Assembly: GCF_030867095.1 (NCBI RefSeq)
Contig: NC_081835.1
Coordinates: forward strand, 46,483,892-46,547,891
Direction: 5' to 3'
DNA from: Alligator mississippiensis
Lineage: Eukaryota; Chordata; Crocodylia; Alligatoridae
Length of the DNA: 64,000 nt
Of the stretch, positions 33,160-45,945 are shown piece by piece (the first letter of the stretch is position 1; every line of letters begins with the position of its first letter). Under the pieces are notes generated by a model. The model was not told the DNA's origin. It ran no database searches and saw only the letters and a program-made list of their open reading frames with translations. Both the position numbers and the translations under genes were made by a program.

Positions 33160-34285
33160 GTAGTATGGCTGTACAAAACAGCACCTTTCCGCTTTGACTT
33201 CCATTTCAATGTTTCAATGGGACAGTGTTTTGTTTCGAGTTTCATTTCATTTTGAAAGCACTGTTCTATTTTGTTTTGTTGAAACTGTTTTGCTGTTTTG
33301 ACACCGTTTCGACCTTTCACCCATGGGCTATAATGGGGAAGAACAAAACTGCCTATACCTTTGTAATTTCTTGCCTGATCTGACTGAAACTTGCAGGGTT
33401 GGTAGCCCCTTCTGAGGGCATGAAGCCTGCCAAGTTTCAAGGAGATAGGTGCAGGGGTTTCTGAGAAACTGTACCTAAAGTTGTTGACAAGCAAAACTCT
33501 TGTCACTTGCCGGCAGCGGCAGCCTCCTGTCATCCGGCAGGCAGATCCGGGGGTCCACACCCCCAGGAGGGCTACAGGGCTGTGTCAGACTCCTCCTGGG
33601 GGTGCGGGTGGACCCCCGATCTGTCTGCTGGATGACAGGAGGCTGCTCCTGCTGCCTGGGACCAGCAGCAGCACCAGTCTTCCTGGTGCTGGGTGCAGGT
33701 TGTGCTCAGTGCCAGTCCCAGGCAGCAGGAGCAGTCTCTAGTGACCGGGCAGGCAGATCAGGGGCCCGCACTCCCAGGAGGAGTCCAGCACAGCCCTGCA
33801 GGCCTCCCGGGGGTGCAGGTGGGCCCCCCATCTGCCTGCTAGATGACAGGAGGCTGCTGCTACCTGCTGGAATTGACGCTGGGTGCACCCTGCATCCAGC
33901 ACCAGGAAAATTGGTGCTGCCACTGGCTCCAGCTGGCACCAACAGCATGCTGTCATCTGGCGTGCAGATCCAGGGGCCCGCACCTCCAGGAGGGCTGGGG
34001 GATGTGCCAGAATCCTCCGGTGGGGCGTGGCCTCCAGGTCTGTGCTGGATGACACGAGGCTGCTGCTGCCGGCTGGGACTGGCACTGAAGCCAAGTACTA
34101 ATCCCGGCTTCAAAACTTGAAACATTTCGAAACTTTCAAAATGTTTTAAGTGCCCTTGTTTTGTTTCAAAGCTGTTTCAAAGGCTTTTGTTTCATTTTGA
34201 TTTTGCTGTTTCAAGCTCGAAACGCATCAAAACAGCTTTGAAATGAAACACCTGGCAAAATTTTGCACAGCTTTAATGTATAGCC
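33160..34285. repeat. Compound repeat: GC-rich tandem/palindromic core with GAAAC-rich arms
   Basis: The left arm (33160-33320) and right arm (34095-34285) are both rich in TTTCAA/TTTGTTTC/CGAAAC words. The core (33520-34080) holds repeated blocks with TGTCATC(C/T)GGC(A/G), GCAGATCC(G/A)GGGG, CACC/CCCAGGAGG and GATGACAGGAGGCTGCT, several in inverted orientation to each other. Long open frames in the core (206 codons +, 139 -) are repetitive and not considered genes. Confidence 0.5.
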
Positions 34286-34353
34286 TTAACTCTGCCCCTG
34301 CTTGAGCCTGCATCCCATAGCCGTGCATGAATGTTGTGTCTATACCACACGCT

Positions 34354-34686
34354 GGGCACCTGTACATGAGTGCCGAGGCTGCTCCGACATGCTGGAATTC
34401 CAGTGTGTTGGAGCAGACTTGATTAATCGAGTCTGCTGGAGTGTGGCAACTGCCGTGGTCCAGCAGCCTCCTGCATCTTATGTATCAGCATCCCTGTGCT
34501 TAAAAATGGTGGCAGGGGCACTTGAACTAAAGCTCATCAAATGAGCTTTAGTTCAAATGCCCCCGCTGCTATTTTTAAGTGCAGGGACACTGATACAGGA
34601 GACATGGCAGCGCTTCAATTAGAGCAGCTCTCAGAGTCTCTCTAATTAAAGTCCCACCCCTGGAGCCTGTGTAAAAGTCCCTGCCC
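34354..34686. repeat. Palindrome-rich non-autonomous DNA element, copy B
   Basis: Same family and orientation as 6115-6444: GACATGCTG..., GAGCAGACT-GATTAAT-GAGTCTGCT and CCAGCAGCC blocks occur in the same order. The central hairpin has perfect 16-nt arms, 34522-34537 (TTGAACTAAAGCTCAT) and 34541-34556, around a 3-nt loop. Length 333 bp against 330 in copy A. Confidence 0.6.
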
Positions 34687-37621
34687 ACTGTGATCAATCA
34701 GAATTTCATGACAGCAAGGACAGGCTTCAGATCCTCCTGCTCTAGAAGCCCAGCTCAATCCTGCTTCAAAGAAAGGAGTATCATGATTGGCAGCATTGAG
34801 TCTATGTCATAACATTGAGCCTTCCTTGCTCCATCCATTGGAGAGCAGTGGTGCAATAATTTAGTTCAGTATACTTCTGCTCTACCCCATAATGGTGCTG
34901 AGAAGCTTAACTTTGTAAGTGTATGTTAAGTGTTATCTGCAGATGGAGGGCACCAGAGACAGGCAAACAAAGAGCCTTTATCCTGCCCACATCACCAAGT
35001 GGACCAAATGCCTGATGTGATACAAGTCCCAGGAAATGTACATACATTCCTGAGAGTATTTTACACTGAAAGTCCCTCATATGGGATGAACCTGACACTT
35101 GTCATCTGTCTAACACATGGCCTGACATTCAATACAACAGTTCTGAGTCTCTCAGAGTTTGTTGCATTCAGGATTTTCCCCTCAGTCTCTTTAGACTTTC
35201 CAAGTTGAATCTGTAGGTTAATACAGCAAAATCAGACAGGATTAGCTACATGGAGCTGGGATGGAAAGGATGCATGTGACACATGCTTGTTACATCAGTC
35301 CCGAACGCAGACAGAATGATGGGTGCCATGGGATGAAGGCATTTAAGAGTGTCCCACATGGAGAGGAGCGGGAGTTGCTGGCTTCAGATTTTTGATTTGT
35401 GCCACACTCTGTATGTATGTGCACGTGTATGTTGTAGAGTAAGATGATTTCTCAGAGGTTGAGGATTGGAATCACAGAAAGGGCTATGGATTAAGACTTA
35501 GGTGTGTGGGGATTCCAGAGACTGGAATATTAGGGCCCTGAAGATCAGGACTGGGGTACATAGGCAGAACTGTGTGTGGCACCTGAGATACCAGTTGCTG
35601 GAATGTACTGAGTCCTAGCCATACATCATTTTCATGGGCATTCAAATCATGCATAAAAGTCCTGGCTGAGGGAAGGTGGGAGGAGGTGCTGGATGGCACC
35701 CAACATTTGGACAGAGGGACTTTCACCTCTAGGTCACTGAATCAGATCTGCACAAGGTCAGTAGAGACTAAATTAATTTGATGGCTGGCTGTTTAGTGGC
35801 CTCTGTGAAATAAGTGGGTGGTCTTGGTCAAGTTCCTACTGGGGACATTTCAACATAATAAAGGGCCTCTTTATAAGCAGTTTTAGAAGGCAGGCCAGGG
35901 GCTGAAGGCACCCTCAGTCATCCCTGGGTTTGGCGGGGTGTCTCCAGGTATCTCAGCCATGCCATTAGTGGGTTTGTACTGGGAGGGGAAAAGCTTGAAG
36001 GAATAGGGTACCTGACTCTTCAGGGCTGGCACGCCAGCTCCTATTAGTAGTACTCATTTCACTAACAACTGAATCACACGTGTATTTGAAAAGGATTTTT
36101 TCTGCTGAAACTTAAGTTTGTTGCAGTAAAGAAACACCCCCTTCTCTGCAAGCCTAGTGTCTTGGAGCTCAGCAACTCTCAGATCAAAGCCTTTTATTTG
36201 CAGGGCTTCACAGCTTTAGAGTTCTACCTAGTTCCAATGCAGAGACCTTCACAGTGCAGGGATGGTTGTGGGGCATTTGTTGGGTGCTCACTGACCCATT
36301 AGATTGATTCACTGATGCCAGCCAGTGCTACAGTATGAGGTCACTGAGTATTGTGCTTCTGAAGCTGTTTCCTTCCCTGGCCAAGACTGCCTGCCTCCCC
36401 TACCCAGTGCATGAAAGCTCTGCTGTATTTTCTTTTAATCAGAGGCAACCTCCTCCTCCCCTTCCCAGCCTTCTACACTAATTGGAATAGAACTAGTAAG
36501 TGTGGGGGGCTTTGCCAGAGAAAGTATTTTAATGAGGAACCATCAAGGGTTCCTGCACTGTTATCTGCTTCTTCTCAGAGTCTCTGTAATTACAGTTTGG
36601 CTTGTGTGGCAAGCTCTTCAGATGAATCCCCAGAGCCTCTGCATACCTCCATGCTCCTGAAGCTTCTGGGAAGAACTGGCTTTTCTGTCCTCTGCACGCC
36701 CCTCACTACCTTGCTCACTCCAGGGGGTATAATGTTTTGTTCAGATAGACAATCACTCTTCCTGTTGCCTTTGAAAGGTATCCTTGTTGAATGAATCTAG
36801 GTAACCTGCCCTGCCTGAGGGCAGAGAGGAAGACAGACTCCTTTAGTTTAGTAGAAATTGAAGAATGTATCTTGCATTTGACTTGGGCAGTTCTTATGCC
36901 TCTGGGCCTAATCTTACAGTCCCTGTCACAGAAAGCAATGGCAGCTTTTTCTGAGCAAGGAGTGTTGGAATTAGCCCAAATGTAGTCTCAGCACAGGGTA
37001 TTTCCTGGGGATTAGCGAACAGCCAAGACACAGTTGTACTCCAGGCCATTCACCCCAGCTGGCCATTCATTCATTTTTCCTCAGTAGGTACCCTGCACCC
37101 AGGTTGACAATGTGATAAATGGAAAATGAGGAAACATTTGTTAGGGGTTAGGGTGATTCAACTGCTGATCTGATGATTTAGCTGTTGAGAGAAAATAAAT
37201 GCAGAGCCCCAATGTGTCCTTTCTCCAGGGTCACTCCTCTGACTGCAGCTACATTTTAAGGCCAACAAGGCTCTCATGGCTACAGAAATTTAACAATATA
37301 TTGGTCAAATCACCACCAACCTGAGGTGGTGTATGTTAAACAGACAGTTTTGAGTGTGGGAGACTTGTCTACACTAAGGCTTTTAACATCAGCAACACCA
37401 TCTCACCTGCATTAGTGAGAACAGCGGTGTACACAAGGCCTGAATGTGTGCATGTGTGAACATAGGCAAGTGTGTGGGTACAGTACTGACTTAGTGTGGT
37501 GCCTAAGGTACTTTCCTTAAACATCAAAACCACTTAAAATCTTAAATGTATTTATTGCCATAACACCCCTGTGGCATGGCAGTGCTATTATCCCTGTTTT
37601 AATAACTGCAAATTGGGGTAC

Positions 37622-37797
37622 AGGGGGCACATCTACATGTTCATTAATGCGTTGTAATTACAGCATTAGCAGTGGCACATGCTTTTTTGTGATGCTAATG
37701 CACAGTAGACTAGCATTAGCATGGGGTTTGCCTGCTGCGCTAATGTACAGTAGAATTAGTTTACTGTGCCTTTAGTGTCTCATGTAGACACGCCCAG
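37622..37797. repeat. Short terminal-inverted-repeat element
   Basis: Left end GGGCACATCTACATG and right end CATGTAGACACGCCC are inverted copies. The interior is rich in GCATTAGC/GCTAATGC pairs. Non-coding, about 175 bp. Confidence 0.55.
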
Positions 37798-38894
37798 GAA
37801 TATCAGTACTATATGGCAATAAGGGAGCACTATACTGAAATGCAGCAAACCTTCTGTCTCCTGAATCAAAAATAGTGTAGGTGCTTAAGAAGCAGAGCTT
37901 ATTGGTACTGCACTTAAACCCAGCTACATACACTTCCAATTCACCCCACAAGCCCAAGTGAGCACTTGAATCAGTTGACCCTCCTTCTTCTTCACCACAG
38001 AGCAGTTCTTTATGGGAGCTCAACACGCTGGATAAAAATCTGGCCCTTTAGGACTGAATGAGTATATGTGTCTATAGCATGTGGCAGTGCAGTGTCTGTT
38101 CACAAGTGTGCCTTCTGTGAGGAACAGTTCTGTTCTCTCTGTTATAATGGAAAGATTAAAACTGAAAGCCACTTGGTGTTCATGCTCTAAAGATCTCTGG
38201 CAAAAATAATACACTAAATTAACTGACATCATTAATCTCCCACCGGAAAAAAAGGAACTAAACCTCAGCCTAAAATTTCAGGAGAAATGCTGGGAGAAAT
38301 GATGGAGATGGCCAACATAGATGTACAATAAATGGCAACCTGCCAGTGAGTTGAAGCACATTGTTTCTGTGAAACCATATCCTGGGCAGGCAGCCGATTA
38401 AACTCTGTGTGACATTAACAACAATAGTGCTCAATGACATGTAAATAAAGTTTATTGAACTGAATTGTGTTAGCCCAGTGTGCACGTGTGAGTGAGTGCG
38501 TCATGGGGGGAGTAGATAGTAGATATCTGTAGGGGTGCCTGGCCATACACAGGAGTGATTGAACATGGAAAAAGCACACGTGTCCATGTCATTCACTGGT
38601 CAGTGTAATTTAAATGTTCACCTCTGTGTCCAAGCTATAAGGATATAGATCGGTCACCTCCTGCAGTTAGTGAGACTCATGCTTTGAGCTGTGGTGGTTC
38701 CTTAGGTTAACATTTGTTGTGTGGATGAGGATGAAAGTTATCACCTCCGTAGATAGTTATGTATGGTACAATACAGCCACCCTAACCCCCTTGCTATCCA
38801 AGTACCAGTAGGTACAGATCTGTAGGACTGCAATCAAATGACAGTCTATATCTATGGGTATATTATGCTTAGGGAAACAAGGACCCAGCGGAAA

Positions 38895-39010
38895 GGATGC
38901 AGGAGTGAGGCACCCTGTATTCTGATCCCAGCTCTGCAACCTCAAACAGAGCATTTTACTCCTCTGTGCTTTAGTTCCCCCATCTGGAAAAAGGGATACT
39001 GGTTCTTCCT
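38895..39010 (-). repeat. MIR-like SINE, antisense
   Basis: TCTGATCCCAGCTCTGCAAC, GAGCATTTTACTCCTCTGTG and TTCCCCCATCTGGAAAAAGG follow the antisense MIR consensus (CAGCTCTGCCACT...CTCAGTTTCCCCATCTGTAAA). Confidence 0.55.
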
Positions 39011-40605
39011 CCTTAAGTCCTATGTATCCTGCTAAAGAAGGGCATGAAATAAGAACTAGATGATGATGGTGGTGGGAGGAGTGTGTGTGTGTGGGTGCAC
39101 GCATGCACATGTATAATTCAGGGGACTAGCCAGGAAAGGGACTGAAGTTAATCATGGAATGGATCAAACTGCCTTTTCCCTCTGGTTACGGATTGTGAAT
39201 TGTCCCCTTTTAGAAGCTCTGTGCTGTCTTGCAACAGAGGATGGAGTGACACATCCTGAGCACATCAGTCCTGCAGTCAAGAGTGCTCCTCAGAAATGTG
39301 CATGTAAGAGGGGATGCCTGGGTTTTTCCAAAACCTCTCCTAGTCTACTCCCATAAAATTAAACTTCTTCCTGGATCCACCCTGGGGTCAAAGTTGCTAT
39401 TCACTTGATCTCTGTAGAACTTTGCCTCCCTCATTTTTCAATACCAGGTCTGTGCCTGTGATCCCAGGTTTTGTAAAGGCACCAATGATTCTGGGCGTCC
39501 TCTCTCTGACAAACCCCTGCTCTAACCCTGACAGGAGTGTGAGATGGACTGAATCCAGGGGAAGAGACAGCTCTAGTGATATGGGAGCCAAGGTTTGCAA
39601 TAAATCTTCAGTTTCGCTATAAACAATTCCCGAGATGGTGTCACAGGATCATAGAAGACAGAGAAGAAACTAGGAACACTTGTCTGCTTTAGCATCTGGC
39701 TTCTGTCCCTACTTTCCTTTCCATCATTAGTAAGTGAGCTCTACTGATTCCTGCTCTAGTCTTGGCTCTTATTCTTTTGGTTTGAATTCAGTGGAAGGAG
39801 CCTGATTGACAGCCTTGGAGTCTGAACTTCTCTCTTGCCTACAGAATAGGGATGACCCAGACAACAGCACCCTACCCTGCTTCCATGGACAGAGTCCACC
39901 TTGCTAGTTTGGAGAAGATTTGCAGAACAATTTTGCAGCCTTTGGGTTTCCTGCTCAATTCTCTTCCTTCAGAAACTGAACCCAATTAATTCTTCCTGCA
40001 TCTCTGTGGACTTAAATGGATTCAGATCACAGATGATTTTTGTCTCAATGTCTCTAATAATGTTTCTTGCCAATGTTTCTACCTCTGTCCTATCTTCCAA
40101 ATAGACTCCCCTCTTTCTTACCCTCCCTAGGGGTCTCTAAGGCTTGTGACTCACAAAGGTATTTGTATCATTGTGGCACCTGTGCTGTATTAAGACAGCA
40201 AGGAATATCTATTTAACCTGTAATCTTTTTTTTTCATTTGCACAACCACCAGTTCTTCCCAAATTCTCTCTCTCTTCTCCAGGACTGTCCCCAGGGCCTG
40301 GATCCTTTAGGATTGCCAAACTGCTGGTCACATGGTAGGCAGTTGCGCATGATACCCAGCAAGAAGCAGCCTGATTAGGCAAGTTCTAGGCTTGGGCAGG
40401 TTCTCCAACAGCATAAGAGCTGATGGTGAGTGAAGCAGAATAGTGCAAGGGTGAGAGAGGAGACTGTTTTCTTATTTAATGGATGGCCTGGATGGCCAAG
40501 TCTGACCTACAGGAAAATCCCACAAAGGACTCAGATCAATGCTCTGAAATCTATGGTTGGGGTTTTCAAGAGGCTTAAGGGAGTTAGTTAATGGGACATT
40601 GGCAC

Positions 40606-40716
40606 CAGTGTTCCCTCTAAGGTGCATGGCATGCGCGGGCATGCAGGCACGCTCATGCCGCACTGCCAGGCGTGCCTGTGTGGCTGTGCACGCCATGCAG
40701 CTTAGAGGGAACGCTG
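40606..40716. mobile_element. Miniature hAT-like element, CpG-rich hairpin
   Basis: 111 bp with inverted ends (CAGTGTTCCCTCTAAG; right end reads CAGCGTTCCCTCTAAG on the minus strand) plus GCATGGC/GCCATGC internal pairing, so the whole unit can fold back. Flanking 8-mers ATTGGCAC and ATTGGTAT match at 6 of 8, with transitions only, consistent with a hAT duplication. Confidence 0.7.
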
Positions 40717-42814
40717 ATTGGTATCACTTTGAACATCCCAATTAATATGTCTATGTTCCTATAAGAGTTACCGTCCTTTCTGAGTTAACAGAACAGCTCT
40801 CCCTCTATGAGTACTAGGCTACAGCAAAGATATCCTAACTGAGAAAGAGCTCATGCTACTGACCTAGCCTCTGAGCCAGGCAGTGACACTGCATAGACAA
40901 ATAGCTTAACTGAATGGAACCAAGGCAACAACCTATTTTTTGTGGCTTAAAAAGCCTACCTATATTCTTTCTACTTATTATCCTCCTATGGTTTCCAGTG
41001 GATACTGTATCCTTACATTAATATTCCTGGCTGTTGTGTAGTCTTGCTGTGCAATGTTAGACATATACTGTGCTCTACCCAAGAGGTGGTCTAATTTCAA
41101 GGGTGGGCCAAAGTAATGCTAGTATCTGGTTTAAGTTAACAAAGTGCTTTGGTATCCTTCCTCAGCTACACAAGCACATTATTATTCTACTGTGCCATTA
41201 TCTAATCAAATCTCACAAAAGCATGATGTTGAAACATGCCTCCCATCTCCTCCCAGATGCCTTTATTATTTAGTCTCCTCAGTCATCAATAACCAAGGGC
41301 TGAGGTATTTAGAAACAGGAGTATTAGGTAAATGATTCCACTTTGCATTTCTCAAGGTCTGTTTCTTTTCTGCCTGCTACATCATCTGCCCTGAGTTTCT
41401 GGGAATTGAAGTGTTGCGGAGAGGGAGGTATGACAGCTGGTTTAAAGGAGCAGAACTTTTCTCATAGCAGTAGATTAAATCAGCCCTGCTGAGGGTTTAA
41501 CTCATTCCACGGGATTAGGAGCCTTTTTTTTTTCCAAACCAGGGCTGTCAGAGTCAAATAGAAAACAAAGATTGATGTTTTTGGTATCCAGCAGAGCAGT
41601 GTGGAATCAGTGGAACAATCATCAGACTGGATGAGTTCTTTAGAGGAACTATTTCCTATAAGGTTATTTTAGATAGTTAAGACTTAGTGAGGCATGAAAA
41701 TGTCAGACTAAAGAGCCCACAGAAATTACTAGCATTGAATATACCTTATCCTGGTAATACAACTTTCTAAATCCAAAGAAAGGCATTAGTAGAAAGATTG
41801 TAATAAAAAATAGGCTCACCAGAGACTTCCTCATTACATACTATGGCATATGAGTGACAGAATAATCTCTGCTCTGTTTCTTAAGGGTGACTCTGGAAAG
41901 GATAAGTCAGTCAGAAGCCTTATGCAGATTTATATTACATGTAACATACAGGTTTAGGAGTCAAATGTACACTTAAGTTACAGTGGGTAGGAGCTGATAT
42001 AACTCCACTGACCTTGATGGATCTACCTAAGTAGAAATGAAAGCATAATATGATCTCACATGGGGAAAAAAAAAATCAAGATTTTCCAGCCCCACCTGTC
42101 AAGCCCATAAAATCAGCGCTTTAATAACCCTTTTTGTAACTCACCAACCCAAGGCTTTGTTGATTCTTATTGATGATTAATTAATGTCCCTTTACCAGCT
42201 TGCTGCCTGTTCACACTGCTATCCTGTTTCAAGCTCAGCCGCCTCCGGTGCATAGTCCGTGGCAAAGCAAAAGCACCTGAACTTTACAAAGAAGCTGGGG
42301 AGCAGAGGTGGAGTCAACATGGTGTGATGTCATTCAGAGACAGCCTCCATTCATAAAAACAGTGCAAGCTGTTAGCAAACCATCTGTTCTTCTTATTTAT
42401 GTTTCATCCTCAGCCTTTAAACCAGTTCCAAAGGCTATATGAGATTTGCAGTGAACAGGTGACATCTAGTGGTAAATATATTTATTTATCTGGATTCAAA
42501 TACCTGCTCAGCATGTACTGTGAAATAAGAAACTGGCCATTGATCATGGTTGTGAAATAAGTACTGAACTTTGCATTAAATTATATGTTATAAGAGTCAA
42601 TATTACTCTGCTTTCCTGTAAAGCATTTTATTTGCGGAGCTCAAAGCACCTGATTGAGATGAATGAATCCTCTCAAGATACACCAACAGGTAGCTGCTCT
42701 ATGGCTCTCTCTCTTTAATAGAGGAGGAAATTTAGATGCAAAGATGCCAAGATTCATATTTTGAAGGTAGTTTAGCACTGCTGCATTCAGTGTTGCAAGG
42801 CCTAAGTTAATTAG

Positions 42815-43393
42815 TGTCAGAGCAGAGCTTAGTGGTTGAGTGCCTCGGCACAGTGGAACTTTCTAGCACAAGGCACGGCGAGATTTTGTACGAGGGAATT
42901 TCTCAGCACGGTGGAGAACCCCGGCGTGGAAAGGTTCCCACCACTCATATGCAAATTCACACATTATTATTGGCCGGTTCTAAATTAGTCCCACGTGGCG
43001 ACTAGCAATTGGCTCACTAGCCGTATAAAAGGTTGGAGCAGTTTCCGCCCAAGTTGGAGAACTCTGCGCCCATCTCGGAGTGGACGTGGCGGACTGATCA
43101 ACCGCTGACGACTCCCCGTCGCCGACCGACCCCGACGTACCCCCGTGTCCTGCATGCTCGTATTAAAGATATCTCATCTTATCAGAGCTCCTCGGTTAAA
43201 CTGTAACTGAAGTTTGAAGTTAACTTTCTTCCTACACTGTACATCTCGACAGTGTAAGTAAAGCCATCTTTGTTTGAACCAGTACGCGTTTGTGCCTAAT
43301 TCTACTCCAGCGGTCGAAAGTACCCATCTGTACGTGCCAGGTTTGTGGCCACAACCCAGCCGACCCTTTCCCGGATCCCCCTCGGCCCCCACA
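42815..43393 (+). mobile_element. Solo LTR of an endogenous retrovirus-like element
   Basis: 579 bp bounded by TG...CA and a perfect 5-bp target duplication ATTAG (42810-42814 and 43394-43398). Plus-strand promoter architecture: ATTGG boxes near 42969 and 43008, TATA box TATAAAA at 43024-43030, poly(A) signal ATTAAA at 43162-43167, then a U5-like tail ending CCCCCACA. No internal retroviral region is adjacent, so it is a recombined solo LTR. CpG dinucleotides are dense and apparently undecayed, unlike the surrounding DNA, pointing to a fairly recent insertion. Class not determined. Confidence 0.82.
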
Positions 43394-43707
43394 ATTAGAT
43401 AGCTAAATCTGATTAAAAAAAAAAAAGACAGCCTAAATCTCATTGAAAATCAGTGGGAGTGAACTCCTAAATCACTTCTGAAAACAAAGTTTAGCAATCT
43501 AACTGATTTAGTTCTTGCAGAGGTGAGAGGACCTAAACTCCTTTAAAAATCAGGGCCTAGATCACATGAGAGCAGAGCTGGAAAAGAAATCTAGCAACAT
43601 TTATCTCAGGGACTATCTGTGCTGCATTTGGTAGAATGAGCTGACTTTTCCTTCAGACACTGTATGATGTAACATGAAGCTGCAAGATGTGCACGTATGT
43701 AAGGAGT

Positions 43708-43755
43708 GTAGGTTTTAGCCGTGTTGGTCTAAGGACATAGGCAGACAAGTATGTA
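43708..43755 (+). repeat. End fragment of a common sauropsid dispersed repeat
   Basis: GTAGGTTTTAGCCGTGTTGG followed by TCTAAGGACATAGGCAGACA matches, from memory, a terminal motif often seen in turtle and crocodilian repeats. Family not named. Confidence 0.35.
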
Positions 43756-43931
43756 AGGAAGCACTTGGTAGAACATAAGATGCTCTTGAGGATACTGTAG
43801 AGATAGTATTAGGTGATGTTTTCAGTTTTACTTTGCTTTGCTACTTGGAACAGGACCACATCCCAGCCTTAGAGAAAAGTAGTTCTTCACATCAGTCTGA
43901 AGTCAGGCAGAAGGCAGTGCAACATGGCACC

Positions 43932-44556
43932 TTAGGCCATTTGTACACACCACAGAATTGGCCTTTAAAGCAGCTTAATGCCCTTTTGCACTGCTTTAAT
44001 TGTGCAGCTGTTTGCATGTGTCAGTGGTGTAATGCACTTTAATGGCGGGATGTTTGCACGTGTTGGCTGCATAATGTGCATTAAATGACTTTGAGATGCA
44101 GCAAAATAAAACATCTCTGAGGTAACTTAGTTTGCCGTGGAGGGAAGCACTGGGCCCCATGCATCTCAGGGGCTGTGCAGGCAGGCTCCACCAAAGGAAA
44201 AAAAAAAAGTGGTGAGCCTAATCTTTTTTTCCCCTCTCCCTGGAGTCTGCCTGCCTGCCTGAGGGCTCAGTGCTTTCCTCTGCAGCTGCAGTGCCCTCTG
44301 GGACCGCTTGGGCTGGTGCTTGCAGGCAGGTGCCTCCTGGGGGATGCCAGTGCTGTCACAGAGGGAAGTACCAACCCCCTCCTCGCCCCACAGCTCAGCT
44401 TGCCCTCCCCTCCCTGCCACCAGAGAGGCAGGTAAGGGTTGGGCCATGGGGGTTTACTTCACCCTAAATTGAAGCAGTATTTTTAAAGACCCATCGCTTC
44501 AATTTAGGGAGAATTAAACTGAAGTAAACCCCAATGGCACGTACAAACACCCTTAG
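43932..44556. repeat. Terminal-inverted-repeat element with GC-rich core and internal hairpin
   Basis: Left end CTTAGGCCATTTGTACACAC and right end, read on the minus strand, CTAAGGGTGTTTGTACGTGC are inverted copies. Near the right end, GGTTTACTTCACCCTAAATTGAAGC-type sequence (44450-44475) pairs with its complement at 44486-44530, interrupted by about 10 nt. The middle (44140-44440) is GC-rich. No coding capacity. Confidence 0.55.
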
Positions 44557-44561
44557 AAACT

Positions 44562-44655
44562 AATCAGTTCAGAGGCATAAGTTTTTGTAGGTGACAGCAT
44601 AGCATCTGCTGAAATAGGCTGTTAGGCTCTAAGGTGCCACCCTGACGGGCCTTCT
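44562..44655 (-). repeat. Fragment of a dispersed sauropsid repeat
   Basis: On the minus strand, GGTGGCACCTTAGAGCCTAA followed by CTTATGCCTCTG resembles the reptile repeat containing GTGGCACCTTAGAGACTAAC...CATAAGCTTTCG. It abuts the right end of the element at 43932-44556. Confidence 0.45.
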
Positions 44656-45865
44656 GCCATTCCTACCTTGTGCTGGTACTGTGGCTTTCACTCTTGCACA
44701 TGTAATATTCTCGTTATTCCAGTTTCCCCAAACTACAGCCCCTGTGCTCTGCAGAGAGGGAAGAGGGCCTTCTGGAAAAGCCTGCAATCCCCAGGAACCT
44801 CACCTCTTGTGAGAAGTGGCTGGATGCTGGGCATAATTATGGAAGCTCGTGATACTGTGATCATGAGAGCAGTTAGTTTATGGAAGGTAACACTGCGCCT
44901 CATCTTCATAGATTAGAAAGGCTGTATTACAGACCCAGGGCCATGACCCCCAGGTAAGACTCTATTATTCATGTGCTGAGCTGGTGGTTGGATGGCAGGA
45001 ATGAGTCAAAGAGAGGGGTATAGGGGAGGACCTAGCTGGAAAAGGAATAGACCCCATTGGAAAGGATGACAAGAGAGGGAAACTGCTCATTTGGATGTGG
45101 AAGTGATGCAGCCAGGAAGACATAACTACTGCAGCTCTTGATCCGGATGATTTATTTACTTGTTTGTTTCCTTTGGAGGGGATTTCCTAAATTCTTGCTG
45201 TTGGGCTGCCGGGGAAGGGAATGTGTGGAGCTTTGCTTACATCCTGCTCCCTTCCTGAGTGCATCTAAGGGTTCAAAAATAGATCAGACAGGTCCAAAAG
45301 GACCTGAAGATGGATTCAAGATGATTTTGAGGAGTGGGTTGGCTTGGGCATATTGAGCACTGACTTATTTTGCATGGTAAGAGGAGCACCTTGTCATTTG
45401 AGGGTGGCAGGCTGTTCGAATCAGAGCCCCTTGTGAGGCAGAGTGAAATTCTCCTGCAGACCTGCTCCTCTGAGGGATGCTGATGACATCTGGTGGCAAT
45501 ACCATCCACATAACCAGTGTGTTGTTTTTACTTAGAAAACACAGAGGTTCGTGGCTAGAAGATCTTGTTCCTGCTCAGGGTCATACCAATCATCATATTT
45601 GTGGTAAGGAGAGATTTTTTTCCCCTTAGCTCAGACTGGCGGGAATGGTTTGTTTTCCTTTGTAGCATGGGGCATGGCCCTCTTTCTGGGATCCTCTGGA
45701 CAGGCATATATTAACCAATTATTTTTCCATCATTTTGGTGGCAGGAATTGGCAGTGTTGTCTCCCCTGCTTTTACCTTTAGCATGTTATAGGGTGTTCCA
45801 GATGTTCCTGCTTTTGTGCCTTGTGATTGTGCATAAGGATATAAAGTGGCAATTTAACTTGATAA

Positions 45866-45945
45866 ATGACTACCTGCAAATGCAGGAGACTGGACTCAGT
45901 GGCCAAGGAGGTCCTTTCCAGTTGTGTGCTCCTACTTATAGGGTG
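45866..45945 (+). mobile_element. CR1 LINE 3' fragment
   Basis: GCAGGAGACTGGACTCAGTG and AAGGAGGTCCTTTCCAGTTG match the sense CR1 3' end (GGTTGGACTAGATGACCTxxxGAGGTCCCTTCCAGC). Confidence 0.65.

Noticed and set aside
33500-34125. 206-codon (+) and 139-codon (-) frames
   Set aside because: Repetitive peptides from the tandem/palindromic repeat core; not a gene.
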